NCBI GenBank assembly: GCA_040768665.1
Contig: JAXGMN010000039.1
Span: 62,001 to 126,000 of the forward strand
From: JABWBD01 sp040768665
GTDB lineage: Bacteria > Planctomycetota > Planctomycetia > Pirellulales > Thermoguttaceae
Direction: 5' to 3'
DNA length: 64,000 nucleotides
The notes beneath the pieces are model-generated. The model was given only the letters and a program-made list of their open reading frames with translations. It was not told the DNA's origin and ran no database searches. This document shows positions 34,924-42,952 of the stretch, in pieces. Position 1 is the stretch's first letter; each line of letters opens with the position of its first letter. Both the position numbers and the translations under genes were made by a program.

Positions 34924-35937
34924 ATGTTGCTGGGAATCAAACCGACGGTCGATTTCGCGTTTAAGAAGATCTTCGGCAGTCCGGAGAATGTGCCAATTCT
35001 GATCGGACTGCTCAATGCGATCCTGAAGCTTGCCGACCCCATTGTTCACGTCGAGCTACTCAATCCGTTCAGTTATCAAGACTTCGCGGACGACAAGGTG
35101 ATCGTGCTGGACATTCGGGCGCGTGATTCGGCCGGCCGGTGGCTGAACATCGAGATGCAGGTATCCATTGCCACAGGCCTGCTGCAACGGTTGGTCTACT
35201 ACGCCTGCACGCTGTATGTCGATCAACTCGGCCCCGGACAGAACTACGCGGATCTGCGGCCGGCGATTTCGATTTGCTTGCTCAACAAGGTCCTGTTCCG
35301 TGACGCCTCCGCGCCACACCACCGTTTCCGGTTGGCGGATGCCGAGCACGACATGGAAATTCCCGATTCGATCGAGGTACACACGGTGGAGTTGACGAAG
35401 TACAATTTGAGCGAAGAGACGATTCGTGAGGCGACGGCGATCGAGCAATGGGCGTTCTTCTTCTTGTTCGCAGATCGATACGAGCCGGCGCGATTGCGGG
35501 AATTGCTGGCGGGCAGAGAGTTTCAGGGAGCAATTACGGCGATCGAAGCGATCGCGGCGAAAACGGAGGATCGAGTGATGTACGACCAGCGGGAAAAGGC
35601 ACAACGCGACTACCAGTGGGCGCTCGATGGTGCGCGGCAGGAGGGGTGGCAGCAGGGCCGCCAAGAAGGGTGGCAAGAAGGCCGCCAAGAAGGCCGCCAA
35701 GAAGGCCGGCAAGAAGGCCGCCAAGAAGGCCGGCAAGAAGGCCGCCAAGAAGGCCGCCAAGAAGGCCGCCAAGAAGGCCGGCAAGAAGGTTCACTGGCGG
35801 GGAAGATTCAATTGCTTCAACAACTCCTTGGCGAGGACTCCAGTTCGACCGAAAGCCTCCTCGCACGTCCGACGGAGGAGCTTTCGACACTGTTGGCTGA
35901 TTTGCAGCAGCTTCTCCGGTCACGTCAGGGACAATAG
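34924..35937 (+). CDS. Rpn-family PD-(D/E)XK nuclease / putative transposase
   Basis: 337 aa from ATG 34924 with GAGG at 5-6 bp. The N-terminus KPTVDFAFKKIFG and the segments DIRARDSAGRWLNIEMQ (E-x-Q of the PD-(D/E)XK core), LLQRLVYYACTLYVDQL and AISICLLNKVLF are the hallmarks of the Rpn (recombination-promoting nuclease) family; AIEQWAFFFLFAD lies further on. Residues about 235-290 are a tandem QEGR-repeat helix encoded by a 12-bp DNA repeat, then a short C-terminal helix. Rpn proteins in E. coli are DNA endonucleases linked to phage defence and RecA-independent recombination. The mean base composition upstream differs from the surroundings, consistent with transfer. Confidence 0.88.
   Translation: MLLGIKPTVDFAFKKIFGSPENVPILIGLLNAILKLADPIVHVELLNPFSYQDFADDKVIVLDIRARDSAGRWLNIEMQVSIATGLLQRLVYYACTLYVDQLGPGQNYADLRPAISICLLNKVLFRDASAPHHRFRLADAEHDMEIPDSIEVHTVELTKYNLSEETIREATAIEQWAFFFLFADRYEPARLRELLAGREFQGAITAIEAIAAKTEDRVMYDQREKAQRDYQWALDGARQEGWQQGRQEGWQEGRQEGRQEGRQEGRQEGRQEGRQEGRQEGRQEGRQEGSLAGKIQLLQQLLGEDSSSTESLLARPTEELSTLLADLQQLLRSRQGQ
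35656..35787 (+). repeat. Eleven 12-bp tandem units inside the Rpn-family gene
   Basis: Unit GGCCGCCAAGAA with C/G variation at one base (ggccggcaagaa) and one diverged copy. It codes for QEGR repeats in the gene frame. The unit length is a multiple of three, so copy-number change alters only helix length. Confidence 0.95.
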
Positions 35938-36285
35938 GCAGAGTCCGCGGAAGAGCTTTGAAAACTCGCCACTTCCCGCGCCTGGCGTTCGGCCCCCAAC
36001 GCCTTGCGCCTGTCCGGGCCTCTGAACGCTTCCTCCTTACCCCTTCCCCAGATACCGGGTGTTGAGGGACGTTAAGAATTGGAGAATCGAGGGTCGTGTC
36101 CGCCAACAGCCCCAACGAGTGGAAAACTCACTTAGCCGCTCAGGTCCCACTCGGCAAGCGGGACCTACTGGCGGGGCCCGCTCTTGAACTATGCCCGCCT
36201 TTGGCCAAAAGATCCGGCACGGTCCGCCTCGGGGCTTGACAGGGGCGACGCTCGGAGCACGATGGAGAGTTTGGGCATCGTTCAG

Positions 36286-36366
36286 AAAAACGGGGATTGG
36301 CTCAAAGCCGTACCGCCCGTAATCCAGCAGAAAGCGCCTCACGGTGAGGTGCCTGTCCCCGTTTTT
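36286..36366. repeat. Type-A palindromic repeat, copy 1
   Basis: aaaaacggggattggctc at the left against gaggtgcctgtccccgttttt at the right. Type A is defined by ggggactggctc / gtgcctgtcccc arms; other copies at 38695, 48957 and 50934. The rest of the 486-bp gap between the Rpn and DUF1080 genes shows no gene I can support. Confidence 0.8.
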
Positions 36367-36423
36367 TAACCGAGCCAATTCCGAGAACCTGTTCAGCACC
36401 TTTGTTCAACCCGGGAGAAGACC

Positions 36424-37152
36424 ATGTTTCGCTGCTTAGCTCTTACCGTTCTCTTTTCGTCCGCGCTTGGGGCTTCGGCGGCCGAGGAGCCGCAGTTCGC
36501 TCCTGCCGAACCCGCCGGGATGAAGTGCCTCTTCAACGGCAAGGACCTGACGGGCTGGGACGGCGACCCGCGCCTCTGGTCGGTCCGCGATGGAGTCATT
36601 CGCGGCGAGACGACCGCCGAGAATGCGGCAACCGGCAATACGTTCCTTATCTGCAAGGAAGCCAAAACGGGGGACTTCGAACTGCGGCTTTCCTTCCGCT
36701 GCAGCTCCACCAACAACTCGGGCATTCAATACCGCTCCAAGCACATCACCGAGGGGAAGGTGCGGAACCCATGGGTTGTCCGCGGCTACCAGCACGAGAT
36801 CCGCAATGAGCAGAATTTCCCCAGCGTTTCGGGATTCATCTACGACGAGGGCGGCAAACGCGGACGGATTTGCCTGGTCGGCGAAAAGGCCACCTGGACG
36901 GACGACGGGAAGAAGGTTTCCGGCACCCTCATCACCGAGCCGGAGTTTCAGAAGCTGTTCAAGCTGGACGACTGGAACGACGTGGTGATCCTCGCCAAGG
37001 GCAACCACATCCAGCACTACCTGAACGGCCGATTGATTCTCGATTTCACGGACCACCCGGACCTTGCCCTCCGCGAAGGTATCCTTGCACTGCAACTCCA
37101 CGCCGGCAAGCCGATGTGGGCCGAATACAAAAACATCCGCATCACCCAGTAG
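36424..37152 (+). CDS. Secreted DUF1080 protein (3-keto-disaccharide hydrolase family)
   Basis: 242 aa. Signal peptide MFRCLALTVLFSSALGASA. The DUF1080 concanavalin-like fold has CLFNGKDLTGWDGDPRLWSV, RDGVIRGETT, FELRLSFRC, NSGIQYRS, YQHEIRNEQN and DWNDVVILAKGNHIQHYLNG. The family is abundant in planctomycetes, and members hydrolyse 3-keto-glycosides released during polysaccharide oxidation. GGGAGAAG lies before the ATG. Confidence 0.93.
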   Translation: MFRCLALTVLFSSALGASAAEEPQFAPAEPAGMKCLFNGKDLTGWDGDPRLWSVRDGVIRGETTAENAATGNTFLICKEAKTGDFELRLSFRCSSTNNSGIQYRSKHITEGKVRNPWVVRGYQHEIRNEQNFPSVSGFIYDEGGKRGRICLVGEKATWTDDGKKVSGTLITEPEFQKLFKLDDWNDVVILAKGNHIQHYLNGRLILDFTDHPDLALREGILALQLHAGKPMWAEYKNIRITQ

Positions 37153-37213
37153 GTCCCACTTGCCGAGCTCGTCGTTCTACACAAGTCGTGCATTTTCTAG
37201 CTGGCGAACCTTT

Positions 37214-37308
37214 GGCCCCTGCCGCACGAGGCGGCAGGGGGCCGGAAGTGCGTTGGAGGACGCGTGCTAGCTGCCGAACCTCGTTCACCCGTGGCACGAG
37301 GCCACGGG
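37214..37308. repeat. Two related CACGAGG-loop hairpins
   Basis: Hairpin 1 at 37214-37243 (GGCCCCTGCCGC/GCGGCAGGGG) and hairpin 2 at 37288-37308 (CCCGTGGC/GCCACGGG), each with ACGAG in the loop and preceded by ctagctg.cgaacct. Two copies of one intergenic repeat between DUF1080 and esterase genes. Confidence 0.7.
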
Positions 37309-37426
37309 GGTTCTGGAGATGTGTGGAACGGCTAACTTGCCGAGCGGGACCTGGAAGCGCCGACGACCTGAGCAAACCCTAACCCGTCTTTGCATCACCT
37401 GGAACGCCCTTTCGAGGAGACCGACC

Positions 37427-39553
37427 ATGCGAAGAAACGCCCTGCTGCCACTGATTTTTGCTTGGGCCCTGGCGATTGCGCTTTCGACCCATGCCGCGGA
37501 CCAGAAACTGGTCCAGACCTTTCTCGACCGCGAGCTCGTCGGCGACGTGCTTCCGCTGGCCGAGGTGCAGAAATTTTGCGAAGGCCGCGTGCCCGTGATG
37601 AAGAACTCCCCGTCGGCCGAGGCATGGCAGGTCGAGGCGGATCGGCTTCGGGCCGCGGTCCTGGAGAAGATCGTCTACCGCGGACAAGCGGCCGCCTGGC
37701 GCGACGCGCCGGCCAGGGTCGAGTGGCTCGACGCGATCCCCGGCGGTCCCGGCTACCGGATCAAGAAGTTCCGCTACGAGGCCCTGCCGGGGCTTTGGAT
37801 CCCGGGGCTCCTGTATGAGCCGGAGAAGCTTTCGGGCAAAGTGCCGGCGATCCTCAACGTCAACGGCCACTCAGCCGAGGGCAAGGCCTACGTGCCCAAG
37901 CAGATGCGATGCATCAACCAGGCGAAGCGGGGCATCCTGGCCATGAATGTCGAATGGCTCGGCATGGGGCAGCTCCGCACCCCCGGCTACACGCACTACA
38001 CGATGAACCAGATCGATTTGTGCGGCACAAGCGGCCTGGCCCCGTTCTATCTGTGCATGAAGCGGGCGCTGGACATCCTGATCGGCCTGGAGCATGCGGA
38101 TCCGGAGCGTGTCGCCGTCACCGGCCTGTCCGGCGGCGGATGGCAGACGATCGTCATCAGCTCGCTCGATAGCCGCGTGAAACTGGCGACGCCTGTAGCG
38201 GGTTACTCCAGCTATCGTACGCGGGCGCGATACGTGTCCGACCTTGGCGACTCGGAGCAGACCCCCAACGATCTGGCCACGATCGTCGACTACACCCACC
38301 TGACCGCCATGATGGCCCCGCGGCCGACGCTTCTGATCAAGAACTCGAAGGACAACTGCTGCTTCGCCTCGGCCCACGCCCTGCCGCCGCTGCTGGAGGC
38401 GGCCGGTCCGGTGTTCAAGCTCTTCGGCCGCGAAGAGGCGCTGCGCTGGCATGTCAACGACGACCCCGGCACGCACAACTACGAGGTCGATAATCGCCAG
38501 GCGTTCTACCGGATGCTAGGGGATTTCTTTTATCAGGGCCAGCAGTTCAATGCCGAGGAGATCCCCTCCGAAGGCGAAGTCAAAAAGGCCGAGGAACTCG
38601 AGGTCCCGATCCCGCCCGACAACGAGACCTTCAACACCCTGGCCCGGAAGCTCAGCCAGCCCCTTCCTAGCGGCGGCGAGTTGCCCGGCGATAAGAGCCT
38701 ATCCCAAAACCTCGCGAGGAGAGGGGGACAGGCACATTTTGCTCCGAAGACTCCGCAAAATGAGCCAGTTCCCGATGGTTTTGGGATAGGCTCCAAGACG
38801 TCGGCAGCCGACTGGCAACAGAAAAAGCGGGAGGAACTGAAACAGATCGTCCACGCGAAGGACTACACGGTTCACGCGATCGGTTCCAAGCCGGAGCAGA
38901 ACAACGGAGTGACGGCCGTGTTCTGGCGATTGCAGATGGGCGGCGAGTGGACCGTGCCGGCCGTGGAACTTGCGCCGGCGGATCCGAAGTCGACCGTCAT
39001 TCTGGTTGCCGATGGAGGCAGGAAGTCGGTCGCCGCCGAGGCATCGAAGCGGATCGACGCCGGCTGCCGCGTCTTGGCGGTCGATCCGTTCTACTTCGGC
39101 GAATCGAAGATCTCCGAGCGGGACTTCCTGTATGCCCTGCTGGTGGCCGGCGTCGGCGAGAGGCCGCTCGGTCTGCAGGCCAGCCAGGTCGCGGCGATTG
39201 CCCGTTGGGCCGAAAGCAAGTTCGCGCAAGGCCCCGTGGAGCTGGTCGCCCTCGGACCGCGGTCGAGCACGTACGCGTTGGTAGCCGCGGCGCTGGAGCC
39301 GAAAGCCATCGGAAAGCTCGAAGTCCGCAGCCCGTTGGGAAGCCTCAAGGAGGCGATCGAGCAGAACTGGTCGGTGAACGAGAAGCCGGAGCTGTTCTGC
39401 TTCGGATTGCTGGAATCTTTCGATATTCGCCAGATCGCCGCACTCGTGGCGCCGCGAACGTTGACGGTCGCTGAGCCGGGCGATCGCGCGAAGGCGGAAC
39501 TGTCGGCCCTGTCGGAGTGGTATCGGCTGCTGGGCGGCGAGTTTGAGATGTAA
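37427..39553 (+). CDS. Secreted alpha/beta-hydrolase (acetyl xylan esterase-like)
   Basis: 708 aa from ATG 37427 with GAGGAG. Signal peptide (LLPLIFAWALAIALSTHA). The first alpha/beta-hydrolase-like region (about 100-370) has VPAILNVNGHSAEGKAY, GMGQLRTPGYTHY, nucleophile elbow GLSGGGW and a histidine near DPGTHNYE. Residues about 424-456 are encoded by an inserted 99-bp palindromic repeat. A second hydrolase-like region (about 500-700) lacks an obvious serine elbow. Probably deacetylates polysaccharides in the periplasm, by family resemblance. Its stop TAA is supplied by the type-B repeat at 39550. Confidence 0.85.
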   Translation: MRRNALLPLIFAWALAIALSTHAADQKLVQTFLDRELVGDVLPLAEVQKFCEGRVPVMKNSPSAEAWQVEADRLRAAVLEKIVYRGQAAAWRDAPARVEWLDAIPGGPGYRIKKFRYEALPGLWIPGLLYEPEKLSGKVPAILNVNGHSAEGKAYVPKQMRCINQAKRGILAMNVEWLGMGQLRTPGYTHYTMNQIDLCGTSGLAPFYLCMKRALDILIGLEHADPERVAVTGLSGGGWQTIVISSLDSRVKLATPVAGYSSYRTRARYVSDLGDSEQTPNDLATIVDYTHLTAMMAPRPTLLIKNSKDNCCFASAHALPPLLEAAGPVFKLFGREEALRWHVNDDPGTHNYEVDNRQAFYRMLGDFFYQGQQFNAEEIPSEGEVKKAEELEVPIPPDNETFNTLARKLSQPLPSGGELPGDKSLSQNLARRGGQAHFAPKTPQNEPVPDGFGIGSKTSAADWQQKKREELKQIVHAKDYTVHAIGSKPEQNNGVTAVFWRLQMGGEWTVPAVELAPADPKSTVILVADGGRKSVAAEASKRIDAGCRVLAVDPFYFGESKISERDFLYALLVAGVGERPLGLQASQVAAIARWAESKFAQGPVELVALGPRSSTYALVAAALEPKAIGKLEVRSPLGSLKEAIEQNWSVNEKPELFCFGLLESFDIRQIAALVAPRTLTVAEPGDRAKAELSALSEWYRLLGGEFEM
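38695..38793. repeat. Type-A palindromic repeat inserted in frame in the esterase gene
   Basis: Exactly 99 bp bounded by perfect 17-bp arms GAGCCTATCCCAAAACC and GGTTTTGGGATAGGCTC. The inner part has gggggacaggcacattttgc against gcaaaatgagccagttccc. It contributes 33 codons with no stop and sits between the two hydrolase-like regions. Confidence 0.9.
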
Positions 39554-39673
39554 CCGTTCACGCCCGCGGAAGAGAGGGGGACAGGGCCATGTTTTCGGCC
39601 AACGTGTTTCGCGCCAAAACGCCCGCACTGACCGAAAAATGGACCAGTCCCCGGCCGTGGGCGTGAGCGATTC
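39550..39673. repeat. Type-B palindromic repeat, copy 2
   Basis: Begins gtaaccgttcacg at the esterase stop codon, with inner arms gggggacagggccatg...ttcggcc and accgaaaaatgg...accagtcccc, and ends near gggcgtgagcgatt. It fills almost the whole gap between the esterase and PPTase genes. Confidence 0.87.
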
Positions 39674-39694
39674 CGTTTGAGATCGGGAAATAGG

Positions 39695-40519
39695 ATGGAT
39701 GCGCTGGAAGCGGCAGAAGGTCGCGTCGACCTTTGGTACACGTACCAGGACGGGATCGCGGAACCGCGGCTCCTCGAAGCCTACGCGGGCCTGCTGTCGG
39801 AAGATGAATCGGTTCGTTGGCGACGATTCTTGTTCCAGCGCGATCGCCACCGTTTCCTGATCGCGCGCGCGATGCTTCGCGATGTCCTCGGGCGGTATGT
39901 TGGACGCCACCCGCGGTCGCTGGTGTTCGACTACAATCCTTACGGCAAGCCGGCCCTAGCGCAGCCGCCCGCCCGGCCGATCGACTTCAATCTCTCGCAT
40001 TCCGCCGGGCTGGCCGTCTGTGCGGTGACGAGCCACCACGAGGTGGGCGTCGACGTGGAGAGCCCTCAACGCCGCACCGACGTGCTCCCCCTGGCGAGGC
40101 GATTCTTCGCCGAAACCGAAGTGGCCGAACTGAGCCGCCGCTCACAGGAAGAACAACGTCTCGTGTTCTTCGAGTACTGGACGCTCAAGGAGGCGTACAT
40201 CAAGGCATGCGGCAAAGGGCTTTCCATCCCGCTGGACGCCTTCGCCTTCTCGCTCTCGCCGGATCGCGCCGCCTCCATCCGGTTTGCACCGAGTATCGAC
40301 GACGACCCCGCAGCCTGGCAGTTCGCCCAGGTTTTCCTCGGTCGCACGTATCCGATCGCAGTGGCTCTGCGGTCTCGGCTGCAAGGCGAGACGACGTTCC
40401 ATGTTCGCCGACTCGTCCCCTTGGACCGGCCGAGTGAACCGGTAGCCTTGCCGCCCGAGCCGCTGCGAAGATGGAACTTGGAGCCGATTCTCCCCGAACC
40501 TCCCGCGGACCCCGAATGA
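39695..40519 (+). CDS. 4'-phosphopantetheinyl transferase (Sfp type)
   Basis: 274 aa from ATG 39695. The Sfp/Gsp motifs are all present: FNLSHSAGLAVCAV, GVDVES (D120, E122) for Mg2+ binding, RRFFAETEVAEL and WTLKEAYIKACGKGL (K165, E166). The enzyme moves phosphopantetheine from CoA to a carrier-protein serine. Larger Sfp-type enzymes usually serve PKS/NRPS carriers as well as fatty-acid ACP. Its stop overlaps the start of the thioesterase II gene (ATGA), showing tight coupling. The ACP at 53484 is a possible substrate. Confidence 0.95.
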   Translation: MDALEAAEGRVDLWYTYQDGIAEPRLLEAYAGLLSEDESVRWRRFLFQRDRHRFLIARAMLRDVLGRYVGRHPRSLVFDYNPYGKPALAQPPARPIDFNLSHSAGLAVCAVTSHHEVGVDVESPQRRTDVLPLARRFFAETEVAELSRRSQEEQRLVFFEYWTLKEAYIKACGKGLSIPLDAFAFSLSPDRAASIRFAPSIDDDPAAWQFAQVFLGRTYPIAVALRSRLQGETTFHVRRLVPLDRPSEPVALPPEPLRRWNLEPILPEPPADPE

Positions 40520-41277
40520 GTGACGCCCCTGATTCTGCCCGCTGGTTCCACGAGCCCGAGAATCCCGGAGCACGGCTTCGGCTTTTCTGCTTTCCGCACG
40601 CGGGCGGCGGGGCGGCGAAGTTCTACGCGTGGTCCGGCGAGCTGCCGCGCGAATTCGAAGCTCTGCCGGCAATGCTGCCGGGACGGGAGGAGCGGTTTCG
40701 GGAGCCGGCGGTGGCCTCACTGCCGCTGCTGGTCGAATCGCTTGGAAGGGCAATCGACGACTATACGGGCATACCATTCGCCTTCTTGGGGCACAGCATG
40801 GGCGCGCTCGTGGCCTTTGAACTGACCCGACGGCTCCGCCGCGAACGAAAACGCCTGCCGGTCTGCCTGTTCGTGGCGGCCTGTCCCGCCCCGCAATCGC
40901 TCCGGATCTCGGAACCGGTTCACAAATTGCCCGATGACGAGTTCTTCCGCCAGGTGCGCGAGCGCTATGGAGGCGTGCCGGATGCGGTCGCAGCGAACCC
41001 GGAGTTGATGGCATTGATGCTGCCGTCGATTCGGGCGGATTTTACGGCGGTGGAAACCTACCGGTACGATGAAGAACCGCCGCTGGACTGCCCCATCGTA
41101 GCCATGGCCGGCGATAGCGACCGCGAGGTAAGCATCGCTGACGTTTCCGCGTGGCGGCGGCAGACGACGGCGGCATTCTCCCTGCACATCTTCCCGGGCG
41201 GCCACTTCTTTCTCCACGACGCCCCGCGGAATTCCGTGCAACTGGTGAGCAGGCGCTTGCGGTCGTCAACAACTTGA
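40516..41277 (+). CDS. Type II thioesterase (GrsT/RifR family)
   Basis: 253 aa from ATG 40516, overlapping the PPTase stop. Thioesterase family signatures: LFCFPHAGGGAAKFYAW, LPGREERFREP, nucleophile GHSMG (S94), MLPSIRADFTAVETY, AMAGDSD and a catalytic His in FPGGHFFL. Type II thioesterases clear misprimed acyl groups from PKS/NRPS carrier domains. No synthase is in this window, so the pair may serve a distant cluster. Confidence 0.95.
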   Translation: MSDAPDSARWFHEPENPGARLRLFCFPHAGGGAAKFYAWSGELPREFEALPAMLPGREERFREPAVASLPLLVESLGRAIDDYTGIPFAFLGHSMGALVAFELTRRLRRERKRLPVCLFVAACPAPQSLRISEPVHKLPDDEFFRQVRERYGGVPDAVAANPELMALMLPSIRADFTAVETYRYDEEPPLDCPIVAMAGDSDREVSIADVSAWRRQTTAAFSLHIFPGGHFFLHDAPRNSVQLVSRRLRSSTT

Positions 41278-41282
41278 GATGC

Positions 41283-41711
41283 TCAGTCTCGCGGAGGATG
41301 CCAGCCGGCCAGCACCCAATAGCTCCGCACTTGCAGCGCGTCCGGATCGTCACTCAGGCGTAAAGCAGCAACCGTTGCGCGCCCGACCGGTGTCAAACCG
41401 ACTATGCGCAGTCCATCGTCTGACCAGCGAAAGTGTTCAAACCAGTTCTGCGACCTCGGATTGAATAACGCTGCCGGCTCTCCAGTTTGCGGATCCTGAT
41501 ACGAAACCAGATCGCCCTTGTAAGCGTTGCAGAGGGGACAACTCAGCCAAAGATTGTCTTCTTCGGTACGGCCGCCTTTTGCGCGTGGGATGAGATGCTC
41601 AATTTGCAGGCGAGCCATGACCAAGTGCTGAGGACTCAGGCAGTAGCCGCATCGATTGCGAGCCACTTTGCGAACCCGACGGGCAAGTTCAACCGGGACA
41701 TAAACTCGCAC
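41283..41711 (-). CDS. HNH endonuclease
   Basis: 142 aa from GTG 41711. The HNH fold is complete: CGYC and CPLC zinc pairs, IEHLIPRAKGGRTEEDNLWL for the HN part and NAYKGD for the final part, followed by a C-terminal region with FNPRSQNWFEHFRW. Such small HNH proteins are nucleases, often defence or mobile genes. The upstream small gene ends 4 bp before its start, so they form one operon. The 3' end is 5 bp from the stop of the convergent thioesterase gene. Confidence 0.93.
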   Translation of the reverse strand: MRVYVPVELARRVRKVARNRCGYCLSPQHLVMARLQIEHLIPRAKGGRTEEDNLWLSCPLCNAYKGDLVSYQDPQTGEPAALFNPRSQNWFEHFRWSDDGLRIVGLTPVGRATVAALRLSDDPDALQVRSYWVLAGWHPPRD

Positions 41712-41715
41712 AGTA

Positions 41716-42078
41716 TCAACTCAGGGGATGCCTAAGTCCACGAGCTACGGCTACGTTCAACGCTTGGGCTTTACGCACCAACCGCATCCGGTAATTCCGC
41801 ATCGTTTCATCCAGATTAAGGCGGTCAGCTTCGGTAAGAAGCCCTTCGCGGTTCCGGTCGAGTAAGTCGTCCAATTGTTCCTGGCGATCGGCTTCCATTT
41901 GACTTTCACACAAGGCAAGAAGTTCGTCGTCGGGTAGCGAATTTATGTCCGGCTCGCTGCCACCGCGGTCGATCCAATCGACGAGGACCTCTTCAAATCG
42001 GCGCTGCGTGCGCGCCGCGACCAGGCGGACCCGCTCTGCCAATTCGCTGGGAAGTTCCAACGTCACTCGCTCAGTCAT
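41716..42078 (-). CDS. Small protein with ribbon-helix-helix-like N-terminus, partner of HNH gene
   Basis: 120 aa from ATG 42078; upstream in-frame residues are not protein-like. The N-terminus TERVTLELPSELAERVRLVAARTQRRFEEVLVDWID has the strand-helix-helix pattern of ribbon-helix-helix DNA-binding proteins. The acidic central and C-terminal helices (DDELLALCESQMEADRQEQLDDLL) could bind a partner. It precedes the HNH gene by 4 bp. It may be an autorepressor or antitoxin-like partner; that is inference from arrangement. The 389 bp upstream (42079-42467) shows no other gene. Confidence 0.78.
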   Translation of the reverse strand: MTERVTLELPSELAERVRLVAARTQRRFEEVLVDWIDRGGSEPDINSLPDDELLALCESQMEADRQEQLDDLLDRNREGLLTEADRLNLDETMRNYRMRLVRKAQALNVAVARGLRHPLS

Positions 42079-42467
42079 AAGGGCTCCCTCGTGGAAACGC
42101 ATCCTCCAGTATTTTACTAGCGAGGCGGCCGCAATTCTATGCAACTATTCGACGGGATTGGTTGCTATGCCTGGAGGTCGCTTACCACTGTTGAGGGGAC
42201 AGGCTCCGCCGCGGTCGACGTTTCTGGCGAGTGGCGAAAAGCAGCAGTCGGCAGGCCCCGGGGCGGGACTAGTCTGTCGCGCAGAACAGTTGTAGGTCTC
42301 CGCCACCGCTGCAATAATAGAAACCCTGTGGTTCTTCTCGCCTGCTGCGGAAGGAGTAATTCGATGGCAACCGGAATGACACCCCGGGTTCTCAACAATT
42401 CAACGGCCTGGTAGCACGGGCCGACGACCAGAGTGCCCGTTGATCATTCGTCGCAAGGGAGTGCTTG

Positions 42468-42905
42468 ATGGACCGGACTACAGCGACAGGCCGTCCCGAA
42501 CGGGCCGTGGCCGCGTTGTTGCGGATCTACGCGGCGATCTTGCTGACGGCCTTGATCCCCACCGTGATGCCGTTCGCGTGGATGGAAGAAATTCACGATG
42601 AACTGGGCCTCGGCGACCTGCCGGGGCAGCCGATCGTCCATTACCTGACCCGCTCGCAGTCGGGCTTGTATGCGGTTCAGGGCGCGATGTTCCTTTTCGT
42701 CTCGCTCGACGTTCGCCGCTACCTGCCGCTCGTGAAATTCCTCGCCGTGCTGAAGATCCTTTTCGGGATCGCAATGCTTGCGCTGGATATCGTGATCGGG
42801 ATGCCGCTTTTCTGGACACTCGGAGAAGGGCCGATCATCATCGGCTTGGGAAGTGTGCTGCTGGCGCTTGCGAGCCGAGCGGATGCCGAGCGCCGCGCAG
42901 CGTAG
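42468..42905 (+). CDS. Small four-helix membrane protein
   Basis: 145 aa from ATG 42468, AAGGGAG upstream. Hydrophobic segments: LLRIYAAILLTALIPTVMPF, GLYAVQGAMFLFVSL, KFLAVLKILFGIAMLALDIV and GPIIIGLGSVLLALAS. No enzymatic motif. Similar small DoxX/DUF-type membrane proteins are widespread. Its function cannot be read from sequence. Confidence 0.75.
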   Translation: MDRTTATGRPERAVAALLRIYAAILLTALIPTVMPFAWMEEIHDELGLGDLPGQPIVHYLTRSQSGLYAVQGAMFLFVSLDVRRYLPLVKFLAVLKILFGIAMLALDIVIGMPLFWTLGEGPIIIGLGSVLLALASRADAERRAA

Positions 42906-42952
42906 GGTGGACGGAAGTCCGCCCTACGGACGCTTTCTTGGCGTATACGGGC

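Noticed and set aside
35627..36025. Lys/Ala-rich frame (KKAAKKAGKKA) that resembles a histone H1-like protein
   Set aside because: It is the alternative reading of the 12-bp repeat in the Rpn-family gene and loses all protein character outside the repeat.
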